A stretch of DNA of 64,000 bases, taken from Mucilaginibacter sp. KACC 22773 (GTDB taxonomy: Bacteria; Bacteroidota; Bacteroidia; Sphingobacteriales; Sphingobacteriaceae). The first letter of the stretch is position 1. Every line of letters begins with the position of its first letter. Under the pieces are notes generated by a model that worked only from the letters and a program-made list of their open reading frames with translations, was not told the origin of the DNA and searched no databases. A program made the position numbers and the translations under genes. Below, one piece after another: positions 1-8,702 of the stretch. The stretch covers positions 2,542,001-2,606,000 of the forward strand of contig NZ_CP117883.1 in NCBI RefSeq assembly GCF_028736215.1, given 5' to 3'.

Positions 1-843
1 TTTGGCTACAAGTTTTAACTGTGCCGGTAATAAAGGGGCATCGGTGCCAATGATGATGATGATAGAGCCATCTTTGGGTTTGGAATTGATAACAGGCAAG
101 TCGCCTTTCCATTCCCTACCAACAGGTACTCCGGATATAATCAAGTCTGTCCGCCTGCCAAAATTGCCCTGTACAAAGGCCCCAACCGTATAAGTAGCCG
201 TATCGATACTAATCACCCTTGACGATGTACCGCTGCCGCCCTTAAACTGGAATAACGACATACCCGTGCCACCGCCAACGTTACCTTCTTCTACTTTGCC
301 TCCATGGGCAGTATTCAGCGCCTCGAACACATCTTCTTTTTTTACGTGAAATCCGTTAATGTCATTTAATACACCATCGAAAGTTTCGGCAGCTACCGGC
401 AGGCCAAAGGAGAAATCAACCAACGAGCCTTTGCTGAAGTTTTTAACATTCCACTCGCCAATAGCATCTCTTACCACACCAACGCTATTGGTATTGGTAA
501 TACCGATGGGGCCGTAGTTAAGGCCATATTCGTCAATTACGGTAGTGCCGGTCATTTCACCGTCGCCATTAAGACTAAACCATCCAGCCGGCAGCGGATC
601 GATAGATTTGCCGTTTGGCATAATAACGGTAACACCAGTACGCACCGGGCCTTTGCCGGTAACCAAGGGGCCTTCGCCGCTTATTAATGTCTTGTAGCCC
701 ACCAAAACGCCTTTAACATCGGTAATGGCATTGTACTGGCCGGTAGTGCCGTTAAATTTGATACCCAGATCGCGGGCGCGTTGCTGGGCGGCAGCGGCAG
801 CAATGGTTGATATAAAAAATACGGTTAGAGCAAGGGATCTCAT
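1..843 (-). CDS. P1-family (DmpA-like, S58) aminopeptidase, 3' end cut by window
   Basis: The first 281 codons of a secreted peptidase are present; the C-terminal part lies outside the window. It starts at ATG 843 with a signal peptide (residues 1-20, ending in AAAAAQ). The family's conserved blocks are visible: a GGGTGM segment followed by KGGSGTSSR near residues 209-225, and DGSIII...GTDAPLLP near 258-271. In this N-terminal-nucleophile family a precursor cleaves itself before a Ser or Thr; here Gly259-Ser260 fits that site. Known members are DmpA and beta-peptidyl aminopeptidases, which release N-terminal D-, L- or beta-amino acids. The substrate here is unknown. It runs in the same direction as dnaJ but lies behind dnaJ's terminator, so it is probably transcribed separately. 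Confidence 0.85.
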   Translation of the reverse strand, partial: MRSLALTVFFISTIAAAAAQQRARDLGIKFNGTTGQYNAITDVKGVLVGYKTLISGEGPLVTGKGPVRTGVTVIMPNGKSIDPLPAGWFSLNGDGEMTGTTVIDEYGLNYGPIGITNTNSVGVVRDAIGEWNVKNFSKGSLVDFSFGLPVAAETFDGVLNDINGFHVKKEDVFEALNTAHGGKVEEGNVGGGTGMSLFQFKGGSGTSSRVISIDTATYTVGAFVQGNFGRRTDLIISGVPVGREWKGDLPVINSKPKDGSIIIIIGTDAPLLPAQLKLVAK

Positions 844-915
844 TTTGATGTTTGTTAAGCAGGAACCAAAATTCTAATATACCCATCAAAAAATGATAGC
901 GGAAATCATCTGTAA

Positions 916-947
916 CAAAAAAGCCCGAAGTCATAAAACTCCGGGCT
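916..947 (-). terminator. Rho-independent terminator of grpE-dnaJ
   Basis: Read on the minus strand, a 10-bp stem (arms 938-947 and 922-931, one G-T pair) with a 6-nt loop is followed by a run of T. It lies 49 bp behind the dnaJ stop codon and in front of the peptidase gene. Confidence 0.8.
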
Positions 948-995
948 CTCAAAATCTTTCGGACTTTCCGTCTTTACTGACTTTCCGACTATCAA

Positions 996-2165
996 CTACT
1001 CAAAATATTCCTTCATCCGCTCAAAAAAGCTTTTTTCATTTTTGCCCGGATTGGGTTTAAAGTTAGGAGATGATTGTAATTTTTCCAGTATTTCGCGCTC
1101 TTCGCGGCTTACAATTTTTGGTGTCCAGATGTTGATGTGCACCAGTTGGTCGCCACGATGGTATGAGTTTACTTCGGGTACGCCTTTGCCTTTCAGTCGC
1201 AATATTTTGCCGCCCTGGGTTCCGGGGTCAATTTTTATTTTGGCTTTACCGTCGATGGTAGGTACTTCAACAGTGGTGCCCAATGTTGCATCAACAAAGT
1301 TTACATGCAAATCGTAGATCACGTTGTTACCATCGCGTTTTAAAGTTTCGTGCGGAATCTCCTCGATCAAAATGATCAGATCGCCTGGTACACCACCGCG
1401 TGGGGCCGCGTTACCTTTGCCGCTCATGCTTAACTGCATGCCTTCGCTCACGCCAGCAGGTACGTTGATGGTAATCAACTCTTCGCCACGCACTACGCCA
1501 TCACCATGACAAACATTACATTTTGACAGTATGGTTGAGCCTTCGCCGTTACAGGTAGGGCAGGTGCTGGTTGTTTGCATCTGGCCCAAAATAGTATTGG
1601 TTACCCTGCGCACCGCGCCCGAGCCGCCACATGTTTTACAGGTTTGAAACGATGCTTTATCTTTTGCGCCGCTGCCATCGCAGGTTTTGCAGACTATTTG
1701 TTTATTAACCTTTATTTTCTTTTCGGCGCCGTTGGCAATTTCTTCAAGTGTTAAACGTACTTTAATACGCAGGTTGCTGCCACGGGCTACACGCCTGCCA
1801 CCGGCACCGCCACCCTGGCGGCCACCGCCACCAAAGAAACCTTCAAACGGACTGCCGCCACCAAATATATCGCCAAACTGGCTGAATATGTCGTTCATAT
1901 CCATGCCTCCGCCGCCATAACCGCCGCCATTTGGCGATGAAGCATTGGCTGCATGACCAAACTGGTCATACCGCTGGCGTTTCTCGGGGCTGCTTAAAAC
2001 TTCATAAGCTTCAGCGGCTTCCTTAAATTTTTCTTCCGCCTCTTTGTCACCCTGGTTTTTATCCGGGTGATATTTAATAGCCATTTTACGATATGCCTTC
2101 TTTATCTCATCAGCATCTGATCCTTTTGAAACGCCCAGTATATCGTAATAATCTCTTTTAGCCAT
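996..2165 (-). CDS. dnaJ: Chaperone DnaJ (Hsp40)
   Basis: Type I J-domain co-chaperone, 389 aa, which delivers unfolded clients to DnaK and stimulates its ATPase in the cytoplasm. In order: J domain at about 1-70 with the HPD motif at residues 33-35; a Gly/Phe-rich linker at about 75-125; four zinc-finger CxxCxGxG repeats ([32 protein letters not shown]) at about 160-235; then the C-terminal client-binding domains. Length is usual for the family. It follows grpE on the same strand across about 200 bp of AT-rich repetitive spacer and ends at a terminator. dnaK is not in this window. Confidence 0.97.
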   Translation of the reverse strand: MAKRDYYDILGVSKGSDADEIKKAYRKMAIKYHPDKNQGDKEAEEKFKEAAEAYEVLSSPEKRQRYDQFGHAANASSPNGGGYGGGGMDMNDIFSQFGDIFGGGSPFEGFFGGGGRQGGGAGGRRVARGSNLRIKVRLTLEEIANGAEKKIKVNKQIVCKTCDGSGAKDKASFQTCKTCGGSGAVRRVTNTILGQMQTTSTCPTCNGEGSTILSKCNVCHGDGVVRGEELITINVPAGVSEGMQLSMSGKGNAAPRGGVPGDLIILIEEIPHETLKRDGNNVIYDLHVNFVDATLGTTVEVPTIDGKAKIKIDPGTQGGKILRLKGKGVPEVNSYHRGDQLVHINIWTPKIVSREEREILEKLQSSPNFKPNPGKNEKSFFERMKEYFE

Positions 2166-2367
2166 GTATTTAATTATTGAATTATTGATTTATTGAATTA
2201 TTGAGTTTTTATAAGTGAATTATTGATTTATTGAATTAGAGGTTGAAAGACTTTTTATCGCTTTCGATTTGTTGATTTAATTACCATGGTAGATAACCAA
2301 GTGATATTTCTAAACCTCTCTGATTTTTAAATTCAATAATTCACTAATTCAGTCCCTCAATAATTAA
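2166..2367. repeat. AT-rich word-repeat spacer between grpE and dnaJ
   Basis: The spacer repeats the word ATTGAATTATTGA and its complement: direct copies at about 2175-2240 and inverted copies at about 2330-2365. The two groups could form a long imperfect hairpin between the two chaperone genes. No ORF is seen. Confidence 0.5.
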
Positions 2368-2979
2368 CTACGCTCCTACAATTACTTTGGCAAAACGGAT
2401 CACCCTGTCTTTTAGGGTGTAGCCTTTTTCCATTTCGTCGATAACCTTGCCTTTAAGGTCATCGGTAGGGGCGGGTATATTAGTAATTGCTTCCTGTAGG
2501 TCGGCATCAAACGGAGCACCTATTGATTCCATTTCTTTTAAACCTTTTTGGGCAAGTATGTTTTTTAATTTGTTTTGTATCAGGGTTACGCCTTCTTTAA
2601 CCGGGGCCACGTCAACAGCTTTTTCCATAGAGCGTTGTGCACGCTCAAAATCGTCTAAAACGGGTAACAGGGCAATAATTAAATCCTTGCCTTCAGTTTC
2701 CCGGGCTTCGGCGCGTTCTTTTTGGGTGCGCCTGCGGAAGTTGTCAAATTCGGCATACAAACGTAAATATTTATCATTAGCCTGCGCCAGTTCGGTCTTT
2801 AATTTATCTTCTGCAGTAGGGCCGGGTATTTCCTCGGTTTCAACAGCCTCAACAGTTTCTGCCTGCTGTTCTTTTAGTTGTTGTTCTTCGGCTAAATTTT
2901 CCCGTGTAGGCTCATTAATATTTTCAGGGGTATCCATATTTTCTTTCTTCTTTTTCTTCAACATGTCGTTAAATTTCAT
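2368..2979 (-). CDS. grpE: Nucleotide exchange factor GrpE
   Basis: Co-chaperone that releases ADP from DnaK. The reading frame extends to a TTG at 2994, but the ATG at 2979 (MKFNDML) is the likelier start, giving 203 aa. The N-terminal third is a charged Lys/Glu/Gln-rich extension. A long helix or coiled coil follows at about 60-115 (the YAEFDNFRRR block is the GrpE family hallmark). The C-terminal beta domain ends in the usual KGYTLKDRVIR and VIVGA blocks. It lies directly upstream of dnaJ, the usual pairing in Bacteroidota. No CIRCE-type operator was found upstream. Confidence 0.96.
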   Translation of the reverse strand: MKFNDMLKKKKKENMDTPENINEPTRENLAEEQQLKEQQAETVEAVETEEIPGPTAEDKLKTELAQANDKYLRLYAEFDNFRRRTQKERAEARETEGKDLIIALLPVLDDFERAQRSMEKAVDVAPVKEGVTLIQNKLKNILAQKGLKEMESIGAPFDADLQEAITNIPAPTDDLKGKVIDEMEKGYTLKDRVIRFAKVIVGA

Positions 2980-3112
2980 AGCTGATAGTGCCAATCAAGT
3001 ATCCTGCCATAGCCATAAAGCCGACAAGGTGTCAGTGGTGTGTTTTATAACAGGCAGGAGTGGCGCAATATGCGCAAGGCTGACAGGATTATTTGTCTGA
3101 TTCTTTTTGTCT

Positions 3113-3210
3113 GAACGGGGAGATTGTCTTAACCGGAATTAAACGAATTTCTTGAATTTATAGAATTTTAAAATTCTGGTCATTGTTTAATTCGTTTAAT
3201 TCCGGTTCAG
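3113..3210. repeat. Inverted repeat, AACCGGAATTAAACGAATT family, copy 1
   Basis: Arms AACCGGAATTAAACGAATT (3131-3149) and its reverse complement (3189-3207) pair perfectly. Outer arms CTGAAC (3113-3118) and GTTCAG (3205-3210) continue the match, with a small AGAATTTTAAAATTCT palindrome in the middle. The same arms occur at 18626-18773, and a degenerate relative at 46796-46894. It lies between ftsE (3' end) and grpE (5' end). Confidence 0.85.
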
Positions 3211-3214
3211 ATAA

Positions 3215-3895
3215 CTATATCACCGCATCCTCCAAAACCTTACCATTCTCGCACTTAATAATGCGCGATGGGAAAGTGCGGATGATATGATAATCGTGGG
3301 TGGCAATTAACACTGCGGTACCCGATTGGCTGATCTGTTTTAGGAGCAATACAATCTCTTCAGAAGTTTCGGGGTCAAGGTTACCGGTTGGTTCGTCAGC
3401 CAATATAATTTCGGGGTTGTTAAGTAGGGCGCGGGCAATTACCACACGTTGCTGCTCGCCGCCGGATAACTCATGCGGCATTTTTTTAAGTTTAGAACGC
3501 AGGCCAACTTTTTCCAGTACGTCAAGGGTACGTTCGGCTATCAACTTTTTGTCTTTCCAGCCGGTGGCGCGCATAACAAAAAGCAGGTTTTGCTCTATGG
3601 AGCGATCTGTCAATAATTGAAAATCCTGGAAAACTATACCCAGCTTGCGGCGTAAATAGGGCACATCCCGGCCCGATAGCTTGCTTAACTCGTACCCGCA
3701 GGCATGCCCGGTACCAGCTTTTATGCCCAGGTCGCCGTAAATAACTTTAAGCAGGCTGCTTTTGCCCGATCCGGTAGAGCCTATAAGCCATACAAAATCA
3801 CCTTTATCAACATGCAGGTTTACGTTTGACAGTACCAGGTGTGCCTGCTGAAAAATATCAACACCATTTAGCTTTATAATAGAGTTCCCAATCAT
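3215..3895 (-). CDS. ftsE: ABC transporter ATPase, FtsE-like
   Basis: ATP-binding subunit of 226 aa. Walker [10 protein letters not shown] lies at 39-47, the signature LSGGE at 143-147 and Walker B ending ADEPTGNLD at 166-174, with the switch His in the final ATHDYH. Length and sequence style match FtsE, which pairs with the membrane protein FtsX to control peptidoglycan hydrolases at division. ftsX is not adjacent, and Bacteroidota often keep the two genes apart. It is preceded 5 bp upstream by a 69-aa gene on the same strand, so the two are probably co-transcribed. A LolD/MacB-type exporter ATPase is the main alternative. Confidence 0.85.
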   Translation of the reverse strand: MIGNSIIKLNGVDIFQQAHLVLSNVNLHVDKGDFVWLIGSTGSGKSSLLKVIYGDLGIKAGTGHACGYELSKLSGRDVPYLRRKLGIVFQDFQLLTDRSIEQNLLFVMRATGWKDKKLIAERTLDVLEKVGLRSKLKKMPHELSGGEQQRVVIARALLNNPEIILADEPTGNLDPETSEEIVLLLKQISQSGTAVLIATHDYHIIRTFPSRIIKCENGKVLEDAVI

Positions 3896-3900
3896 CTTTT

Positions 3901-4110
3901 TTATAGCTCTAATTTCAGGATCTGCCCAAAAGGTAAATCCTTAATAATATTCATAATATACTCCGCCTTATCCGCCAGCCCCACCTTATCCAACGATTTA
4001 TCGGGCCTATCTACCCTGAAATAAGCCAGCAACGTAAACTTATCATCCCGCAGCTGTACATAATCGGGTATTTTGGCAACGCCTTTAACTTTTATAATGT
4101 GGTAGTTCAT
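3901..4110 (-). CDS. Small conserved-looking hypothetical protein upstream of ftsE
   Basis: A 69-aa ORF whose stop is 5 bp before the ftsE start codon, so it is very likely co-transcribed and perhaps translationally coupled. It has no signal peptide or membrane segment and mixes charged residues with short beta-type stretches (KVKGVAKIPDYVQLRDDKFT, ending GQILKLEL). I do not recognise a named domain. The tight spacing and intact start support a real gene. The spacer upstream repeats GGTTCAT words. Confidence 0.65.
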   Translation of the reverse strand: MNYHIIKVKGVAKIPDYVQLRDDKFTLLAYFRVDRPDKSLDKVGLADKAEYIMNIIKDLPFGQILKLEL

Positions 4111-4207
4111 GGTTCATTGTTCATGGTTCATAGTATTTTTGCCTTCAAGCTCCGGCTATGATCTATGAACTATCAACTATATGCTTTTCCCCAAAGGTAT
4201 TGTTATT

Positions 4208-5233
4208 TTAAAGATTTGACAAAAATTCCATTGTATCAATCCCATCGGCATAATCCCATAATGCGGGGTGCTGGCTTTGGCCGAAGCTTACCACCTGGCT
4301 GGCTACATTAATGGTGGCATTGGTAACAATACACTGAATATTGTCGCTTTGTTTTTGTAATAGTTCCTGCGCCTGGGCAAGATCGTCGTAATAGCTAAAA
4401 TACAGCACGGCCAGTGGCGATGCCAGTCTGTCATCCTCCTTTACCATCAAAAAACCGTTATCAAGATGTTTGTCGCTGTTTACCAGGTAGATGGATTTAT
4501 TGTAATCGTAATTATTGTTGTACTTATGGTGATGGATGATAGCCTTATGATCTTCAATCGATTCAAAAAAGAAATTGAAATTATAATCCTTCGGCACCAG
4601 CAACTTACTCACATTGCGGCAACCCAAGCCATAATAATCAAAAATATCATGGCCAAGGTTAAACAGTTGTTCTGCCGTTTCATCGCCGGTTAGCAGGGCA
4701 ATACTATTCCTGTTTTTACGGATGATGTTAGGCACTTTTCCAAAGTAGTAATCAAAGTAGCGCGAGCTATTATTGCTTCCGGTGGCTATAACGGCGTTAA
4801 AATCGGCTAAGCGCTCTACAAAACTAAACTGGCTGTCGAAGCTGACGTCAATAGCCACTAATCGTTCTAAAACAGTTTTTATCAGCCGGGCGTCTTGTGA
4901 CGATGCTTTGATTAGTGCGTGATTGCCGGATGCCAGCACGCACAGCACATCATGAAAACCAACCAGCGGGATATTTCCTGCCAAAATAAGGCCCACTTTT
5001 TTGCCCGGGGCGTCATTTTCAAGATTGTATTTTGCGAGCCAGGTTTTCAAATCGTCCTCGTTAAGCATTTTACCTATGGCGGTTACGGCTTGCAAAACGC
5101 TTTCGGGCGTAAACCAGGCGTTATGGTAGCGTTCGTCTTCAATGATGGTCATTAATTGCGCATCGGGGGCAATTAACTGCTTTCCTAAGGTCGAAAATGA
5201 GTTTATGGAATTTTTTATGTTAAATTTTGACAT
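4208..5233 (-). CDS. Acyl-CoA reductase, LuxC-like
   Basis: NADPH-dependent acyl-CoA reductase-like protein of 341 aa, aldehyde-dehydrogenase superfamily (LuxC branch). A GLILAGNIPLVGFHD block at about 81-95 matches the cofactor-binding region. The thioester-forming nucleophile is probably Cys205 in YGLGCRNVSK, followed by a LLVP strand. Known LuxC proteins reduce activated fatty acids to aldehydes; the physiological substrate in Bacteroidota is not established. It is divergent from the ferredoxin gene at 5335, sharing a 101-bp control region, an arrangement often seen in this group and suggestive of an electron-transfer link. Confidence 0.85.
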   Translation of the reverse strand: MSKFNIKNSINSFSTLGKQLIAPDAQLMTIIEDERYHNAWFTPESVLQAVTAIGKMLNEDDLKTWLAKYNLENDAPGKKVGLILAGNIPLVGFHDVLCVLASGNHALIKASSQDARLIKTVLERLVAIDVSFDSQFSFVERLADFNAVIATGSNNSSRYFDYYFGKVPNIIRKNRNSIALLTGDETAEQLFNLGHDIFDYYGLGCRNVSKLLVPKDYNFNFFFESIEDHKAIIHHHKYNNNYDYNKSIYLVNSDKHLDNGFLMVKEDDRLASPLAVLYFSYYDDLAQAQELLQKQSDNIQCIVTNATINVASQVVSFGQSQHPALWDYADGIDTMEFLSNL

Positions 5234-5273
5234 ATATATGGTGAGGATTTAAACCCCTAAAGCCTTTTTTTGT

Positions 5274-5281
5274 TATATTTG
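5274..5281 (+). promoter_or_regulatory. Bacteroidota -7 box (TATATTTG) for the ferredoxin gene
   Basis: TATATTTG matches the phylum's TAnnTTTG -7 consensus and lies 53 bp before the ferredoxin ATG. No convincing -33 TTG was seen at the proper distance, so only the -7 part is claimed. Confidence 0.55.
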
Positions 5282-5334
5282 TGCGCTTGTAAATTACGGG
5301 CAAAGTTAATTGAGATTATTATATATTTAGAAAT

Positions 5335-5688
5335 ATGGCGATTAAAATCACCGATGAATGCATAAACTGCGGAGCCTGCGAGCCGGAGTGCCCCAATAAT
5401 GCAATTTATGATGCTGGTGCGGCATGGCGCTTTAGCGACGGTACCGGCCTTAAAGGAATTATTGATTTTGGAGATGGCAATACTTTAAATGCCGAGGAAA
5501 CTCAGGCTGCCCTGTCCGACGAGATATATTATATAGTGCCTGATAAGTGTACCGAGTGTGTTGGTTTTCATGACGAACCACAATGTGCTGCTGTATGCCC
5601 GGTTGATTGCTGCGTAGATGATGAAGATATCCGCGAAACACAGGAAGAATTGTTAGCCAAAAAAGATTGGCTGCATATGAATGAATAA
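5335..5688 (+). CDS. 4Fe-4S dicluster ferredoxin
   Basis: A small soluble electron carrier of 117 aa. The first cluster motif has Cys9, Cys12, Cys15 and Cys19 (CINCGACEPECP). The second, CTECVGFHDEPQCAAVCP, carries the longer spacing seen in Allochromatium-type 2[4Fe-4S] ferredoxins, with an extra Cys pair after it (VDCC). An insert of about 50 residues separates the two motifs, with an acidic surface typical of ferredoxins. It is divergently arranged with the acyl-CoA reductase gene and is followed by its own terminator, so it is monocistronic. Confidence 0.95.
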   Translation: MAIKITDECINCGACEPECPNNAIYDAGAAWRFSDGTGLKGIIDFGDGNTLNAEETQAALSDEIYYIVPDKCTECVGFHDEPQCAAVCPVDCCVDDEDIRETQEELLAKKDWLHMNE

Positions 5689-5709
5689 TTTTATAAAAAA
5701 AATATTTTG

Positions 5710-5741
5710 AAAAGGGATTAGCTTGCTGATCCCTTTTTTTT
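5710..5741 (+). terminator. Rho-independent terminator of the ferredoxin gene
   Basis: Stem AAAAGGGAT / ATCCCTTTT (5710-5718 with 5729-5737), a 10-nt loop and a T tract, 21 bp after the stop codon. Confidence 0.85.
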
Positions 5742-5916
5742 GCTTGTTTTTTAAATAAAATTATTTCGCGTTTAATAATTTAATAAATTAGCCTTGTAAA
5801 TTTTAGCTTTAATCTCCTCCACAGCTAAAATATATCTTGAAAACCAATTAAAACGGTGTAATTATTGATCGCTTATTGCATCTTAGTTACATTAATTTTT
5901 GCATTTAATCTGATCT

Positions 5917-6678
5917 ATGGAATATGGTATTTGTAACCTTGCTGTAATCCCGCTTCGCGCTTTGCCTGATGACAGGAGCGAACAGGTATCGCAGGTGTTA
6001 TTTGGCGAAACTTTTGAAATTAAGGAGTGGGCCGAACGCTGGGTTAAAATTGTTACAACAACTGATAATTATACGGGCTGGATAGGCAGGCTGCAATTTG
6101 CCATGTTCGGGCATGTAGCCTATAAAAGCCAACAAAATATGCCTCCGCCTTTAACTTACCGGGCGGTTACCCAGGCCTGGAAAATTATTGATAACTCAAT
6201 ACTTTATTTGCCTGCAGGCAGCTCACTTGCCGGTTTAAAAGGAACAACCTGCAAAATAGGGAATGATAAATTCGAGATCATTGGCGAAATAGGCGAAAGG
6301 GAAGATATAGCAACAACGGCAAAATCATTTTTGAATGCACCCTATTTGTGGGGTGGCCGCACCCACTTTGGCATTGATTGCTCTGGTTTTACACAGGTAG
6401 TATTTAACCTTAATAAAATAAAAATAAAACGCGATGCAAGTCAACAAGCCCTGGAGGGCGAAAAAGTTGACAGTTTAAACAACGCCCGTCTGGGCGATCT
6501 GGCTTTTTTTAATAATACCGAAGGACGTGTAACCCATGTGGGTATTTTATTAAACGGCGGACAAATAATTCATGCTTCAGGAAAGGTGAAAATAGACCCT
6601 ATTGATAACGACGGCATTTATTCGGAAGAGTTAAAGCGTCACACACACAATTTGCATAGCATCCGGAGGTTTTTTTAA
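5917..6678 (+). CDS. NlpC/P60 (C40) peptidoglycan peptidase with N-terminal SH3-like domains
   Basis: A 253-aa murein peptide hydrolase cleaving gamma-D-Glu-diamino acid bonds. Residues about 1-65 and 75-125 resemble bacterial SH3 domains (WVKIVTTTDNYTGWI block). The catalytic domain occupies about 130-253, with Cys155 in the GIDCSGF motif, His207 in VTHVGILL and a second His in IIHASG. No signal peptide is visible, as with the YkfC/dipeptidyl-peptidase VI type that acts in the cytoplasm on recycled muropeptides. This role is inferred from domain order. It converges with the WD40 gene, with only 13 bp between stop codons. Confidence 0.9.
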   Translation: MEYGICNLAVIPLRALPDDRSEQVSQVLFGETFEIKEWAERWVKIVTTTDNYTGWIGRLQFAMFGHVAYKSQQNMPPPLTYRAVTQAWKIIDNSILYLPAGSSLAGLKGTTCKIGNDKFEIIGEIGEREDIATTAKSFLNAPYLWGGRTHFGIDCSGFTQVVFNLNKIKIKRDASQQALEGEKVDSLNNARLGDLAFFNNTEGRVTHVGILLNGGQIIHASGKVKIDPIDNDGIYSEELKRHTHNLHSIRRFF

Positions 6679-6691
6679 GCAGGAGCGTACG

Positions 6692-7594
6692 TTAAAATTT
6701 TATATCCCAAATAAAAATATTTTTATCATCACTTACTGATAATAGCTGATCTCCATTCCATGCCAGTTTATTTATTGACAGCGGATGGCTTGAGTATCCT
6801 TTTTCGCGGCTGATGATCTTGTACAGTTTAAAATCATCGGCTCCCCAAATTTTAATGCTTTTATCCATGCTGGCCGTAGCGAAGTAAGGCTGGGAGGGGT
6901 GGAAGAGGATATGGTTAACAGCAAACAAATGCGCAGGGATGTTTTTTATCAGTTGGTAAGTTGCCGTATCCCAAATTTTCACCTGTGCATCACGGCCGCC
7001 GGACACCAGGTAACTGCCATCGGTGCTGTAAGCCAATGCAAAAACCGACATGGTATGCCCATGCAGTGCTTTCACCAAGGTGTAATCCTCCAAATCGTAA
7101 ATTTTAATCGCATTATCCCTGCACCCAAAAGCAACCTGCTTTTCGTCAGGCGAAACGGCTATACAACGAACCGTATCGGCCGAAACTTTAATGCTATGCA
7201 CCAAATCCAATGTATCAAGGCCCCACACCGACACTGTACCGTCCTCAGAGGCTATCAGTAGCTCTTTTTTACCACTGACAGACTTGATATCAAACACCGG
7301 CTTAAGGTGATGATTGAGCGACTTGATGATCTTTTGCTGGATGAAATCGAAAACCAGCACCTGGCCGCTGCGCAAGCCTGCAAACATTAATGGATAACCC
7401 GCCGGGCAATGAATGGCATAAATAGATGCGTTAACCGGGAACATTACTTTAATAAAGGCATTTGTTTTCAGGCTCCACTCCACCAATCCTTTATCATTGC
7501 CGCCGGTAAATAGTATTCCCGGTTTTTGTGATAGCTCCAAAGTGAAAATGGGGTTGCCATGCCCGGTAAGTTCGGCTATTTTTTCTGCAATCAT
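6692..7594 (-). CDS. WD40 repeat protein
   Basis: A beta-propeller protein of about 300 aa. Recurrent WD40 blades end in WD-like dipeptides: VSVWGLD, VKIWDTA, IKIWGAD and IFIWDIKF, with GH dipeptides before several of them. About seven blades are expected from the length. The frame continues to a TTG at 7615 inside repeated spacer sequence, so the ATG at 7594 is preferred. No catalytic domain or signal peptide is present, which suggests an intracellular protein-interaction scaffold. The partner is unknown and neither neighbour suggests one. Confidence 0.85.
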   Translation of the reverse strand: MIAEKIAELTGHGNPIFTLELSQKPGILFTGGNDKGLVEWSLKTNAFIKVMFPVNASIYAIHCPAGYPLMFAGLRSGQVLVFDFIQQKIIKSLNHHLKPVFDIKSVSGKKELLIASEDGTVSVWGLDTLDLVHSIKVSADTVRCIAVSPDEKQVAFGCRDNAIKIYDLEDYTLVKALHGHTMSVFALAYSTDGSYLVSGGRDAQVKIWDTATYQLIKNIPAHLFAVNHILFHPSQPYFATASMDKSIKIWGADDFKLYKIISREKGYSSHPLSINKLAWNGDQLLSVSDDKNIFIWDIKF

Positions 7595-7718
7595 TATGTT
7601 AGTATCAAGTAGCAAGTATCAAGTAGCAAGATTTTTGATTTGCAGTTGATATTGGGCTGTAAGCAAAAGTAAGATTTTTGACGGAGATGAGTTGTTTTGA
7701 TATTAGCCTTGACGCAAT

Positions 7719-8609
7719 CTATTTTATGGCTTCGTCATAGGCGGCCTTTGCTATGCGGGCAATAACCAATTCGCGGGCCTTCAAATCAACGGGCGAATTG
7801 GTAACCAAAATGGCAATAGCCAGGTGGTTGCCATTAGGCAGCGCTATTATGCCGGTATCGTTGGTAGCTGCCGAAATCCCCTTTTCGTTGGTGCCCGAGC
7901 GGCCGGTTTTATGGTATACTATTGTGCCAACAGGCAACAAGCCTTTAATCTGGTTGGGGCCGGTTGAGGTTTCCTGCATGATTTTCCATAAATAGGTGTG
8001 GCTGGCCGCCGAAAGGAAATTAGGCTTAAATGCTACGTTCAATAAATGCGTAAGCTCGGAGGCCATCACCCAATCGGTAAACTGTACGTCCCAGGCCTGC
8101 GCCATTTGATATTCGGAGGCTTTTATCGAGAAGTTTTTGATCCCGATATGGTGAATATAGGCCTCTACCGCATCCGTTCCGCCTAAAACTTTTAAAAGCT
8201 TGTCGCAGGCAACATTGTCACTTAACGATACCATATAGCTAAGCAACTCCCTTATCGAAACATCCACATTTGCCGCCGGATATTTATCCTGCAAGGGGCT
8301 GTATGTTTTAAATAAATCGCTTTTATCCAGGCGAACCAGCTGATCTAATGTGAATTTCCCTTCGTCAATCTCGTGCAAAACGGTAATGGCAATCGGGAAC
8401 TTCATCACACTCTGCATTGGCTGGCGCAGGTAGCCGTTATATGTTAACGTATCACCCGTTTCAAGGTTTAATACCGAAACCCCAACAGTACCTTTTGCAT
8501 CCTTCGCAATTTCGGCAATCTTCTCCCTAAGCCTATCTTGTTGCGCATTGGCATTACCAATAAAAAAGAAACAAAACAGCAAAATATAAAAAACAACAAA
8601 CCTCACCAT
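7719..8609 (-). CDS. bla: Class A (serine) beta-lactamase
   Basis: Periplasmic beta-lactam hydrolase of 296 aa with a signal peptide ending near residue 22 (GNANA-QQ). All active-site motifs are intact, and by chance the raw residue numbers match Ambler numbering: Ser67-x-x-Lys70 (SVMK; Ambler 70-73), Ser130-Asp131-Asn132, Glu166 in SEYQMA, and Lys234-Thr235-Gly236. The sequence resembles the Bacteroidota class A2 group (CfxA/PER-like), whose members include cephalosporinases; the spectrum cannot be read here. It lies behind hisIE, separated only by a 7-bp tandem repeat tract. It may be read by run-through from the his operon or from its own promoter inside the repeats. No regulator gene is adjacent. 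Confidence 0.92.
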   Translation of the reverse strand: MVRFVVFYILLFCFFFIGNANAQQDRLREKIAEIAKDAKGTVGVSVLNLETGDTLTYNGYLRQPMQSVMKFPIAITVLHEIDEGKFTLDQLVRLDKSDLFKTYSPLQDKYPAANVDVSIRELLSYMVSLSDNVACDKLLKVLGGTDAVEAYIHHIGIKNFSIKASEYQMAQAWDVQFTDWVMASELTHLLNVAFKPNFLSAASHTYLWKIMQETSTGPNQIKGLLPVGTIVYHKTGRSGTNEKGISAATNDTGIIALPNGNHLAIAILVTNSPVDLKARELVIARIAKAAYDEAIK

Positions 8610-8618
8610 AAGTTTCCC

Positions 8619-8702
8619 TAATGACTAATGACTAATGACTAATGACTAATGACTAATGACTAATGACTAATGACTAATGACTAATGACTAATGACTAATG
8701 AC
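8619..8702. repeat. Twelve perfect tandem copies of TAATGAC
   Basis: The 7-bp unit TAATGAC is repeated 12 times without a single mismatch over 84 bp. One end overlaps the hisIE stop codon (8702-8704) and the other is 10 bp from the beta-lactamase start codon. On the coding strand of bla the unit reads GTCATTA, so the tract forms almost all of the bla 5' region. Copy number is likely to vary by slippage. Confidence 0.97.

Noticed and set aside
2447..3100. 217-codon plus-strand ORF opposite grpE
   Set aside because: Antisense shadow of grpE with Ser/Cys-rich composition; the minus-strand frame encodes a clear GrpE.
8619..8702. CRISPR array
   Set aside because: The units are 7 bp with no spacers; it is a simple tandem repeat.
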